The notes under the pieces: generated by a model
What the model saw: the letters and a program-made list of their open reading frames with translations, nothing else
The model's database searches: none
What the model was told of the DNA's origin: nothing
Position numbers and translations under genes: made by a program
Shown: in pieces, positions 9,358 through 18,482 of the stretch
Position numbering within the stretch: the stretch's first letter is position 1
Layout of the letters: every line of letters begins with the position of its first letter
Assembly: GCA_964019335.1 (NCBI GenBank)
Contig: OZ025662.1
Location: 1 to 64,000, forward strand
Source of the DNA: Diplonema japonicum
Taxonomy: Eukaryota; Euglenozoa; Diplonemea; Diplonemida; Diplonemidae
Length of the DNA stretch: 64,000 bases
Direction: 5' to 3'

Positions 9358-10797
9358 TCACCAAGGTCCACCGTGGTGCTGCTGGACAATGCTGAACTCG
9401 TCGACGACGTGCCCCGACAGGTTCAGCTGTGTAAAGGTGGCATGTGTGGAGTTGTGGAAGGTGGCTTGGTTGACCCCACGCTGGTAAGTGGTGTCTCTGA
9501 AGGCTTCCCACGGCTGCTGCGGGGAAACAAAATAATCTTCAGACACACCACCGCCAATACCCGACTGAATATGCACTGTTCCCTTTGGGTTCATGTAGTC
9601 CGATGCCATGCGTGTACCCCTCGCGACAGGGAAAGTGCGCTCGTAGTGATGTGTATGGCCAGAGACTACTACGTCGACAGCATTCCGCAAGAGCACGTCC
9701 TCTATGCCCACAGGGGAGAACCAATACTGCCGCCCCACGCGTAGCGACATCGCCTCAGAATTGCATTCTGCATCATCTGTTTTGGTGCAGTACAGGGCAC
9801 GGTGCAACAGCACCACCACCCATGGTGTCTCCGTCCTGTTGACACGCGACAAATCGGTGCTGAGCCACGAGATCTGCGCATCAGCCCGCCCGAAGCTCAC
9901 TCTGTTGGCCCAGGCATCTGCATCGAGTACAACAAAGTGCACAATCCCTGAGTTGAAGCTGAACCATCTGTTGCTGTTGGATCCACTCTTCCTTCCCATC
10001 GCGTGCTCTCCGCGGTACCTGTGTACATAGTGATTATATGACGCCATTTCCCATTTTTCGGCTTCATGGTTTCCGGGGCCGAACACGTAAGGTGTCTTTG
10101 AGGCCACTGGCTCGATGTCGATCATGAAGCCGTCGCCGATCCTGCCGCAGTCGTCGTCTAAGTTGTAGGCGATGTCCCCTATGTGGATGATGAGGTCGGT
10201 CCTGTTGCTGTTTGACAGCATCTTCAGCAGCGGGATCGACGTGTCGCTGTGTTTCCCGTATGACATCCCTGACAGGTCGCCGAACATGGTCACACGCAGG
10301 GCGCCGTCGGTTGGCGTTGGTGTGAAGTGCAGCACTCTAGACTGTTTGCCGTAGGTTGCTTTGTAGTAAATGGGTGGGGTCAGATCTGTGATGTCGACCT
10401 CCACAGCATGAATTACGCGTGTCACGGTAGGACACTCCGGCTTGTCGGTGAACAGGATCGGCGTAGAGGTGAAGTTCTGTTTATTATTAAGTAATGTAAC
10501 CAACGATGGCCCGCGGCCGCCTGTGTTAAACGTCACCCAGTTCACCACATAGTGCGAGGCGCCGGACCCGGGGACAACGAACACTTGCTGGATGGCATCA
10601 CCCTCTCCGTACGTGTTCACCCATGAAGGGTCTACGGCATGCGACTCGTATACAACAGGCACAATCACGCCGTAGAGCTCGATCAGCACCAGCACTGCGA
10701 TGCAGCATGTCACAACAACTACATCACCCCTCCGCCACCATGAAGACCTCTTCCTCGAAGACCCCCTTCTGAGCAGCGGCGTCGACTCGCTCTCCAT
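9358..10797 (-). CDS. Membrane-anchored purple acid phosphatase (metallophosphoesterase)
   Basis: The protein has 479 aa from the Met of MESESTPLL. A further in-frame Met lies 13 codons upstream but has no support. The N-terminus carries an acidic dileucine signal (ESTPLL) before a membrane segment at about residues 28-50, so a type II protein routed to endolysosomal or acidocalcisome-like compartments is likely. The five metal-ligand blocks of purple acid phosphatases follow in order: GDLSG (about 171), GDIAYN (about 209), GNHE (about 243), VVLLHR (about 333) and GHTHHYER (about 382). An N-terminal beta-domain precedes them. It should hydrolyse phosphomonoesters at acid pH using a dinuclear metal centre. 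Sequence around the metal blocks looks intact. Confidence 0.93.
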   Translation of the reverse strand: MESESTPLLRRGSSRKRSSWWRRGDVVVVTCCIAVLVLIELYGVIVPVVYESHAVDPSWVNTYGEGDAIQQVFVVPGSGASHYVVNWVTFNTGGRGPSLVTLLNNKQNFTSTPILFTDKPECPTVTRVIHAVEVDITDLTPPIYYKATYGKQSRVLHFTPTPTDGALRVTMFGDLSGMSYGKHSDTSIPLLKMLSNSNRTDLIIHIGDIAYNLDDDCGRIGDGFMIDIEPVASKTPYVFGPGNHEAEKWEMASYNHYVHRYRGEHAMGRKSGSNSNRWFSFNSGIVHFVVLDADAWANRVSFGRADAQISWLSTDLSRVNRTETPWVVVLLHRALYCTKTDDAECNSEAMSLRVGRQYWFSPVGIEDVLLRNAVDVVVSGHTHHYERTFPVARGTRMASDYMNPKGTVHIQSGIGGGVSEDYFVSPQQPWEAFRDTTYQRGVNQATFHNSTHATFTQLNLSGHVVDEFSIVQQHHGGPW

Positions 10798-11418
10798 ATC
10801 GCTGGGCTGCGGGTGACAAGAATACAAAAAGTACACGACAGTGAATAAAACATACTAGGAAGTGGACTGGAGACACAAGAAAAGGTATAAAAAGGTGAAG
10901 GAATAGACAGAACGAACCAGACTCGTGCAGCCGCTTACATACAGAGTAACAGGCAGCAGGCACGCAAAAGAATTGAAAATAATGTAAAACGAAAATCACG
11001 AACGGCTATTGATGCCTGGGAGTTTTCGTCCCAGCGTCGGACTGTTCTGTCCGGACTCGAAAAAGAAGCCCAAGTTGCTATGCAAGCAGCGTTAGCGCCG
11101 CATACCCATACAAAATGGAGTATGAACCGTACTAGGCAACTCCCGGTCATATCGCGACTCCTCCAAGTGCACCCTCTTAGGTGAGAGGCGCCCTTCAAGT
11201 GCTCCATCAGTCTGGCATTTATCCGTCCGTAGTTATTTGTTTTACAGTAGTAACAAGAGAATTCGCACAAAGATAACTGAGCCTCATGTTTCGAAGAAGG
11301 CTTATATACTGCGTCGCTTTTGCCCTCTTTTTTTGTATTTTTTTCTTCAAATTTAATTTGCCAGTTTTTCAAGAGCAGGGGATTCTTAACATACAAACAA
11401 AAACAAAAATGATCTTTT
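10798..11418. other. Intergenic stretch, no gene seen
   Basis: A spacer of about 620 nt. An open frame at 10935-11396 (minus) has mixed Cys/Trp/Arg composition with no domain or signal, and is best treated as chance. No repeat or RNA gene was recognised. Confidence 0.55.
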
Positions 11419-14400
11419 TCAAAGTGTCCTGAAATAATATTTATCGAGAGTCTCTTTAAGAGTGACCCTGCGAAGGGGCTTCGTGATATAGTCGTTCATC
11501 CCAGCGGCAACACAGAGACCTTTTGTGTGCGGCAATGCGTCTGCTGTGAGGGCGACGATGGTTATGGGAGGCTGGTTGGGCCACAGCTCGCCAGTTCTTT
11601 CCTTCTCTCTAATCTGTTTCACTGCACCGTAACCGTCAAGGACAGGCATATGGCAGTCCATGAAAATGAGGTCGTAGCGCTCTTCAGACAGCGCGTTTAC
11701 TGCCTCCTGCCCGTTCTCCACGATGCGCGGTATGATGTCAAACCCTGCCAACTGCTTTTTGATCAGCAGCTGGTTGGTCGTGTTGTCCTCAGCGACGAGA
11801 ATCTTTTTCGTAGATGCCGCGGCGCTGTTCTGGATGACATCCTCTGTGCCCGAAGAAGCGTTCAGCATGTTGCCCTCGTTATTGTTGAGGACGCCAGCCA
11901 CCAGTGCAAGTTTTGGCGGCATGGTGAGGATGAGCGCATAGTCTTCCTTGTACACTGTCGCCGATTTGCTCTTCATGGACATCAACATCACGAGCTTCTT
12001 CTGGCTACTCTTGCAGTATGTAACCAGCTCCTTGAGCTCATCCTCACCCAGCCCTGTCAACCCCTCGTCAATCATCAGCAGCTCGGGGATCTTAAAGCCA
12101 GGCTGCGGTGCGCGTTCCGAAGTCCCTGCTTTGTACGTGACAGTTTGCCCATCATCGGCCTTCAGGAGCGCAGACAGCTCCTGGTAGCTCGTCACAAATA
12201 AAGAATGCACCTTAAGGAACGAGAGCAACCTCAGCAGGACACCTCTGTGCACTGTGTGTGAACACCCGAACAAGGCGAGCCTGCTCCCTTTAACTTCACC
12301 TGCTATGTTATTGAGACACTCCGACACTGTTTCCACACTCGTTGCAGGCCTACCGAACACAGCGGTGCACCAGAATGTCGACCCCTTGCCTTGTGCACTT
12401 TCTATCCCTATCTCACCCTCCATGGCTTCTACCAATTGTTTGCAGATAGTGAGGCCCAGACCCGACCCCCCATACTGTCTGGTGGTCCCCGCATCTGCCT
12501 GTTCAAAAGGTTTGAAAAGCTTCTGCTGAGCGCCTGGAGCAATGCCGATGCCTGTGTCCGTGACTGAGAAGTACACACTGATTGACTTTGCGTTGGACTC
12601 GGACAGCTTCACCAGCAGCGTGACATCCCCTCCGTCGGGTGTGAACTTCACTGCGTTCCCAAGCAAGTTGGTGAGGATCTGCCGTAACCTGTACACATCA
12701 CCCACGAGCTCCGTGGTGACCTGTGGGTCAACGTCAACCATAAGGGCGATCTTTTTGTTCTCCGTTTTCGGGCGGATCACGTCAATTGTCTCCTCTAAGA
12801 TGTTCACCAGGAAGAAGGGTCTTTTCTCTAACTCGAGCTTTCCTGCATCCAGACGGCCGTAGTCGAGGATGTCGTTGATGATTGCCATGAGAGCTTCACC
12901 GCAAGACTTGATTGTCTCGCCCATCTCCTTTTGCTCTGACGACAGCTTCGTGTTCATCAGTAGTTCGCACATCCCTATCACCCCTGACATTGGTGTACGG
13001 ATCTCATGGGACATAGCCATTAGGAAGTTCGATTTCGCCTCGGCTGCCTGCTTGGCCTGGTCACGCAGCCTCACCAGCTCTTTGTTCTTCTCCCTCAGGA
13101 CCTGTCCCTCGCGCAGCTCGTCGTACAAAAGAATGTTGTTCAGTGAGATGCCTACAAACGATGAGAAAGATAACGCCAGCTCGACGTCGCTGTCGTGGAA
13201 AGCCTCACCGTTGCACTTGTTGATGAACTGGATGACACCCATCACCTTGTTGGAGTGCTGGGGCTTCACAGGCACACACAGTGTTGCCTTTGTCACAAAG
13301 CCCGTCTTGCGGTCGAACTCCGGATTGAAGAGCTCGCAAGCATAAGCATCGGGGATGTTCAACACGTTCCCGGTCACCGCAACATGGCCGGCAAGACCCA
13401 CGCCTACAGGGAGCCTGATCACGTTGTCACCACCAATCTGCGCCGCTGTCTCACTGTCTGTCAGGATAGACCACAGTTCTCTTTTGTGGTCGTCGACAAG
13501 GAAGATTGAAGCACGTTCCACAGTAAGCACCTGTCGCGCCCTGGCCATAATCTTCGACATCATGGCGCCGATGTCCAGCTGCACGTCGTTGATTTCCTTG
13601 CTCACCTCAAGCAGCGAGTTGGTCTTGTTGCCTTCCACTTGGAGTTGCTGGTACACTTGTGCGTTTGATAAATGAATCCCAGCTTGTTTTCCCAGCAACG
13701 CGAGTACCCCCTCGTCTTCTGCTGTGAAGGTCCCACCAACCTTGTTAATGGCCTCTACCACAGCGATCACATTTCCACTTCCCGTGTAGTTGATGCCCCT
13801 TGATATGGGATACACTAGCAAATTCCTTGTCACGTAGCCCGTATTTTTATCTACATCTTTGTTGAACCTAGCATCCTTGTAAGCGTCTTTAATATTTAGC
13901 ACCCTATTGTTCAGAGCTGCATATCCTGCGAGTGATCCTGCCATGGGCACCTTGATTTGATGACCCTCGTCAGAGATCGTCCAGATGTGCTGCTTATTCC
14001 AATCACACAGAAAAATAGACGCTCGCTCGCACTGCAGCACTTGCACTACACAGGCACATATGAAACGCTGGATGCGATAAGTGTCGAGTTCTTCGGACAA
14101 TCGCGTGAAGAGCACAACTAGCTTCTGCAGTGTTGTAGACGACAAGTTCTGAAGGGGGATTTTCATGCCGCCTGCCAATGGGTGGTTCTGCGGAATGGTG
14201 GCAGAAAAGTCCAGTTGCACAACTGACTTCACCAGCTCCATGGCTTCAGCTGCGTCTTTTTTTGATTCGTCTTCAGATTTTCCGAGAGAATAGAAGCTGA
14301 GAGGAGATGTTGGTACAGCTCCCGGTACCGGTGCTGCATTTGTTGGTGAGGCTTGCAGGGAGTTACCCGACCTTGTCCCTGGCCTGCCTTTCAGGATGCT

Positions 14401-15825
14401 GTTGTACCTCTTTGTGGCAATGGGTAGGCTCTTCTTGGGAACGCTCTTCTTCGAAGGCGTCATGTGCTGCTTCAGCTCCGACGACACGATATCTTCAGAT
14501 GATGACCGCGACACAGTATGCGCAAGGGACTCGGCGTCGTCCAGTTCCTCTTCCTCCTCGGACTGCTTCAGCACAGGCGACGCAAAAGATGTTCCGTGTC
14601 CGTCTGTGGTGCGCTTCAGTGTGGGCACAAATGAGACGTGGCTAGACGACGACTTGTCCGACGCCAGCGACTGGTGGGAAGACAGGGAGTAGCTGCGCGT
14701 AGGTCTGCTCCCAGTGGGCGAGCCTTCGGTATCGGTGGCCAGTCTCACAACAGACGATGACGGTCTCAAAGGCGGCTTCCCAACAGTATTGGCGATCGAA
14801 GAGCTCCTAGCGATGGATACCTCATCGTCGTCGCCACGCACAAGCCCGTCGACAGAAGCCCTGCACACAGCGTTGAGCCTGTAGTTAATAGTCTCCAGCG
14901 GCGCCACGAAGAACGCCGTGTCAGAAGAGCTTATTGAAGGTTTCTTCTGAGGTATCCCCGCGCTTGCCGAACTCAGCTCTGAGTGCAGCCGCTCCTTCTC
15001 CGCCTCGATACGGTACAGTGAATGGGACTCGACGGGTCGTACTTCGACATCGCTCTGGTTGAGGTGCTCGAGAACATCCGAACCGCTCAACTGTTCGTGT
15101 GCCGAGAATCTAAAATACGGATGGACGAGAACCAGAAAGGACATGAAAGCAATGAGGAGGGTGGGTGTCAGGGCGGCGAAGAGGGAGTGCGTGTGGAAAA
15201 CCCAACCAAACACCCACGATGCTGCGTTGACAGCCAACATCCACAATGCTTCTTTGTGGTTGTTATTAAGAAAAGGCAATAGCAAGAGTACTGCCTGTAT
15301 CTGGCCAATCACAGCAGGCGTGTCCTCATACGCCACTTGGGCTGCGAAAGCTGTCAAGAAAGCAGTCACAATCGAACAGAATGAGATTGCTTTCAAAGAG
15401 AGTAGGCCGGACCTGGTAAGTGAGGATACCCAGTAGAAAAGGGCACTTGCGCCAAGGAGACCTGAGAGAATGAAGTGCCAGGTTGATTTCTCATCGACTG
15501 ATGACACGTAAGACAGGCCTGCCGCTACAAGCACGATCACAAAGAGCCCTGTGTACACCACAGCCATCGCGACGGCCATATCACTTGACGAGGCAGATAG
15601 CATCCCCCTCTTCCTCTTTGGCATCGTCCAAGACGACTGTCGCACTTTTCTGGGGCTCTGCTCTGACTCATCATACCGCTTGCTGTCATGTGAAGTCCTA
15701 AAAGGTCCTACGCTGCTATCCCCGCAACTCCCTACACTTTCTTTTTTGTCCACTCCAGACACATCGATCCCTAGATGTGTGTTTGACGGGAGTGACGAAG
15801 GCGACGCCTCCTCCGTGCTCAACAT
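11419..15825 (-). CDS. Polytopic hybrid histidine kinase with tandem GAF domains
   Basis: The protein has 1468 aa. Several hydrophobic segments lie in residues 83-235, followed by a Ser-rich low-complexity region, two GAF domains (about 570-735 and 740-905, each with the ERASIF strand), a coiled linker, a HisKA domain with phospho-acceptor His940 in SHEIRTPMSG, and an HATPase_c domain (N box LTNLLGNAVKFTPDGG, G1 DTGIGIAP, G2 GGSGLGL). A degenerate receiver-like segment follows (LLMIDEGLTG). The C-terminal receiver is intact, with acidic pocket VAEDN, phospho-acceptor Asp1390 in FMDCHMP and Lys in ITKPL. It likely senses a small ligand through GAF and relays phosphate His to Asp, presumably on to an unseen HPt protein. 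GAF domains commonly bind cyclic nucleotides, and a PDE gene lies nearby. Confidence 0.95.
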   Translation of the reverse strand: MLSTEEASPSSLPSNTHLGIDVSGVDKKESVGSCGDSSVGPFRTSHDSKRYDESEQSPRKVRQSSWTMPKRKRGMLSASSSDMAVAMAVVYTGLFVIVLVAAGLSYVSSVDEKSTWHFILSGLLGASALFYWVSSLTRSGLLSLKAISFCSIVTAFLTAFAAQVAYEDTPAVIGQIQAVLLLLPFLNNNHKEALWMLAVNAASWVFGWVFHTHSLFAALTPTLLIAFMSFLVLVHPYFRFSAHEQLSGSDVLEHLNQSDVEVRPVESHSLYRIEAEKERLHSELSSASAGIPQKKPSISSSDTAFFVAPLETINYRLNAVCRASVDGLVRGDDDEVSIARSSSIANTVGKPPLRPSSSVVRLATDTEGSPTGSRPTRSYSLSSHQSLASDKSSSSHVSFVPTLKRTTDGHGTSFASPVLKQSEEEEELDDAESLAHTVSRSSSEDIVSSELKQHMTPSKKSVPKKSLPIATKRYNSILKGRPGTRSGNSLQASPTNAAPVPGAVPTSPLSFYSLGKSEDESKKDAAEAMELVKSVVQLDFSATIPQNHPLAGGMKIPLQNLSSTTLQKLVVLFTRLSEELDTYRIQRFICACVVQVLQCERASIFLCDWNKQHIWTISDEGHQIKVPMAGSLAGYAALNNRVLNIKDAYKDARFNKDVDKNTGYVTRNLLVYPISRGINYTGSGNVIAVVEAINKVGGTFTAEDEGVLALLGKQAGIHLSNAQVYQQLQVEGNKTNSLLEVSKEINDVQLDIGAMMSKIMARARQVLTVERASIFLVDDHKRELWSILTDSETAAQIGGDNVIRLPVGVGLAGHVAVTGNVLNIPDAYACELFNPEFDRKTGFVTKATLCVPVKPQHSNKVMGVIQFINKCNGEAFHDSDVELALSFSSFVGISLNNILLYDELREGQVLREKNKELVRLRDQAKQAAEAKSNFLMAMSHEIRTPMSGVIGMCELLMNTKLSSEQKEMGETIKSCGEALMAIINDILDYGRLDAGKLELEKRPFFLVNILEETIDVIRPKTENKKIALMVDVDPQVTTELVGDVYRLRQILTNLLGNAVKFTPDGGDVTLLVKLSESNAKSISVYFSVTDTGIGIAPGAQQKLFKPFEQADAGTTRQYGGSGLGLTICKQLVEAMEGEIGIESAQGKGSTFWCTAVFGRPATSVETVSECLNNIAGEVKGSRLALFGCSHTVHRGVLLRLLSFLKVHSLFVTSYQELSALLKADDGQTVTYKAGTSERAPQPGFKIPELLMIDEGLTGLGEDELKELVTYCKSSQKKLVMLMSMKSKSATVYKEDYALILTMPPKLALVAGVLNNNEGNMLNASSGTEDVIQNSAAASTKKILVAEDNTTNQLLIKKQLAGFDIIPRIVENGQEAVNALSEERYDLIFMDCHMPVLDGYGAVKQIREKERTGELWPNQPPITIVALTADALPHTKGLCVAAGMNDYITKPLRRVTLKETLDKYYFRTL

Positions 15826-15928
15826 CCCAACTCAACCCACCCAGCTGTGCGTGATGGTCAACAATAACAACATGGAAGAATATAAGCAACTGAACTAAAA
15901 TACAATAAAAATATGAGGAGCAACAAGT

Positions 15929-17164
15929 CTACCGTATCTTTGACTCCATAAACTCATTGAATCGCCGCTTGTAGAATCCCGGTGAGACAGCTGAGATTTC
16001 ATCACGATTGTATCTCAAGCCCCTGAAGAAGTTCTCTGCTTGCTTCCGTACTGTGTACTCCTGTAGAATGTCTATTATGCCCCCGTAGTACATCTCATCC
16101 CCCCCCTGACTCAGCATTCCCCCATCGTCTGCTCGGATCACACGTTCGTCATCGTAGCGCACGAGGTTTCTCTTGGGACGCTCTTCGTCTATCGGCTGGA
16201 CCCCCAACAAGAACGAGTAGTCCATAATTTGGCACGCTGCTAGGAATTCTGTATCTCTATAGATTTGCCCCATCAGAATGGTCTTGCGCTTCTCGCCTAC
16301 CTTAATGTAGCTCTTCATATTCAAGTCTTTTTGGATTTTTTCCGTAGCTTCTGCCAGCCTCCCTACCTTCGAGCCCTTCAGGTCGTAAGTCAAGTTCATC
16401 TTTTTACCAGTATCGAACACATTATTCATAACAACAAATGACACTTTTTCCTTATTTGAGTGCATAGTGAGGGAGAAGTGCCCGAAGTAGCGTGGGAGCA
16501 GCGTGTGGGGATTGTACTTGATGTGGTGGTAGTAAAGATGGATTATCTTACGCAAGAAGAGTGATTCCTCCTTGTTCATAGTTTTTATTACATAGTGAGT
16601 CCCTGCAAAGTAGAGTGTGGATGACGACTTTGCAGCCGGAGACACTCGCCATGAACTGTTGCACAGGTTGTCCATCAATGCCTCGGGGGGGGTGTCCAAG
16701 AACTCTCTAATCTGCCTATAGCACAGAGGGCTGAAACCCACAAAGGTATATCCCTCCTTGTTGTCTACCACCCTTGCTTTGAACGTGAAGTCCTTCTTTG
16801 GGTCGAGCGACCGGTTTTCTGTCCTGGAGATGGAGTCAATCGCTTTCTTAAGCCCCTTCTTCATGCACTGCACAACAGCATCCACCTCGTCTCCCACTTC
16901 TCCTTTATTTTTGTCTTCACGCTGCTCTTTCGCTGCCGTGATTCGTGTCAGAGCAAACACTTCCTTGTTCTCTTCGATACGGATTTCTTCCCCTACCTCC
17001 GCCACCGGTTGCTTCGCCAATACTGCTGCTGCATCCGCTTTGAACTCTACATGTCTCATAGGTTTTTCCACTGACTCTCTTTTCGTTTTGGTATTTGCAC
17101 CTAGCCACCCAGAATTTACTATTCTCCTCTCCATTTTTGCAGGGTTCCTGCTGTGTGGTGGCAA
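15929..17164 (-). CDS. Phosphatidylinositol phosphate kinase (PIPK family)
   Basis: The protein has 411 aa. After about 110 charged, variable residues comes a PIPK catalytic domain: HYVIKTM (ATP-binding lysine region), YFGHFSLT, FVVMNNVF, the hallmark YDLKGSKVGR (about 259), IMDYSFLLG (about 314) and near the end GGIIDILQEYTVRKQAENFF. These are the signature blocks of PIP 4/5-kinases, which make PI(4,5)P2 at membranes. The activation-loop region is short and the C-terminus (YKRRFNEFMESKIR) is typical. The distinction between 4- and 5-kinase specificity cannot be made with certainty by eye. Met1 and Met11 are both possible starts. The PDE gene is 65 nt upstream. Confidence 0.92.
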   Translation of the reverse strand: MPPHSRNPAKMERRIVNSGWLGANTKTKRESVEKPMRHVEFKADAAAVLAKQPVAEVGEEIRIEENKEVFALTRITAAKEQREDKNKGEVGDEVDAVVQCMKKGLKKAIDSISRTENRSLDPKKDFTFKARVVDNKEGYTFVGFSPLCYRQIREFLDTPPEALMDNLCNSSWRVSPAAKSSSTLYFAGTHYVIKTMNKEESLFLRKIIHLYYHHIKYNPHTLLPRYFGHFSLTMHSNKEKVSFVVMNNVFDTGKKMNLTYDLKGSKVGRLAEATEKIQKDLNMKSYIKVGEKRKTILMGQIYRDTEFLAACQIMDYSFLLGVQPIDEERPKRNLVRYDDERVIRADDGGMLSQGGDEMYYGGIIDILQEYTVRKQAENFFRGLRYNRDEISAVSPGFYKRRFNEFMESKIR

Positions 17165-17229
17165 AAGCAGGCGATAAACACATGAACACTAAAATCGGTG
17201 TAAGTTGCTGCAGGTACCTTTGTACAAGG

Positions 17230-18401
17230 CTATTCCTCAAATGCAGCCCACGACGAAGCGTTGTTTTTCAGGTTAGTTACGCAAGTGAGAAGTTCGGGGA
17301 ACACGTTGGCATTGGCTTCATAAAGAGGCAGGCACAAGTGATTAATGAAGAACTGTTGCTCATTGTGTTGCCTAGCATTGTTTCTATCCATGCAGCCCAT
17401 CGTCGGGAGCCCTTCCGCACGCTCCCTGTCACCCTGGCGGAAGAACTCTTCCAGCACCAGGGGCGCCCACACCTGAGACAGCTCAAAGGTTCTAGCCTCG
17501 TTGTTCAGGTCAGACATCATAAGTAGATTCTTCAGCACAACAAGTCTCTCTGCGTCACTCCCATAGTTGATAGTTGAGTCCAGCCCCTTGAGCTCTTCGT
17601 ATCCTGCCTTGTGCTGGCTTACGTCAGTAGACAGAATCAGCTCTACTACTACCCGACGGAAGCGCTTTTTGTCAGCCTCTTGTAACCCAGCTGTAATGTT
17701 GCACAGCGGAGTGCCGATGATGTCAAAGGTGCAGCTGGAGTGGTGATTCTCCATCACAGAACGGTCGCTGTACCTTACGGCAAGGGGGTGTCCCGAGTTG
17801 CTGAGGTAGCTGTTTGACAACCCCAGGTGGCCGACATCATGGCAGAAGCCTGCCACAAGCAACGCCAAGCGCTCTACGGCTGGCAAAGTGTTCTCTAGTC
17901 TTGTTAGCTTAAGCAGAGCAAATGCAAACTGACACACCGCCACAGCGTGCTTGAGGTTGTGGAATGGAACCGCACTGTCGTAGTTGGCAGCAACTACGTT
18001 GATGAAGCACCGCAGCACGGTGGGGCTGATCTCCATCTCCAAAGACACACCACTAAGCATGTACTCTACAAATAGCAGCAACTGGTCATCTGTAGTGCAA
18101 TGCCATACAAACAGCTCTGATACCTGAATGAACATGTGGGTTGAAGTGCAGCTTCTCTAACTCCGTCTGCTCTTCTTCCGTGACGATGCCTTCTGGCCAC
18201 AGCTCGTTCAGCTTCTTCGCCTGTTCTTCTACTTTCACATTGAAGGCAGACTGCCCAATGAAGTGATAGATATCGTTCGGTCTAGCAACGGTGACGCGTG
18301 CCTGTGGTGGTGTGGACGTGCAGAGCGTATACCAGCAGTGCTTCCATTATCTGCGGCATGCCGGCATTTCTCATGAAGGAGTACCCCTCGTCTTGGTCCA
18401 T
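17230..18401 (-). CDS. Class I 3',5'-cyclic nucleotide phosphodiesterase
   Basis: Three exons give 368 aa. The introns are 18302-18332 (31 nt, phase 0) and 18090-18123 (34 nt, phase 1), both GTAT...ACAG. Joining them gives MDQDEGYSFMRNAG, then a helical lead with LHFNPHVHSDDQLLLF continuous with the PDE catalytic domain. Metal-binding and catalytic signatures are FHNLKHAVAV (about 124), FCHDVGHLG (about 166), a VMENHH motif, STDVSQH and MMSDLNNEAR. These match the HD-type PDEase I family that hydrolyses cAMP and/or cGMP. No GAF or membrane domain is attached, so the enzyme is compact and probably soluble. It lies two genes from a GAF-histidine kinase. The substrate cannot be read from sequence alone. 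Confidence 0.92.
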
Positions 18402-18482
18402 CTTAGCCTTAATGATAATTTGTTGTTTGTACTCAACATAGAACTAAAGTGACGGCAGCGACATCTTACTGGGATAACTAGG

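Noticed and set aside
9170..9511. N-terminal extension of the quinone oxidoreductase frame into the acid phosphatase gene
   Set aside because: The extension overlaps phosphatase coding sequence and has no family similarity; MTTKAIV is a normal family start.
16917..17240. 107-aa minus-strand ORF with a signal-peptide-like start overlapping the PIP kinase and PDE ends
   Set aside because: It lies in another frame over the PIP kinase N-terminus and the PDE stop; no support beyond the hydrophobic start.
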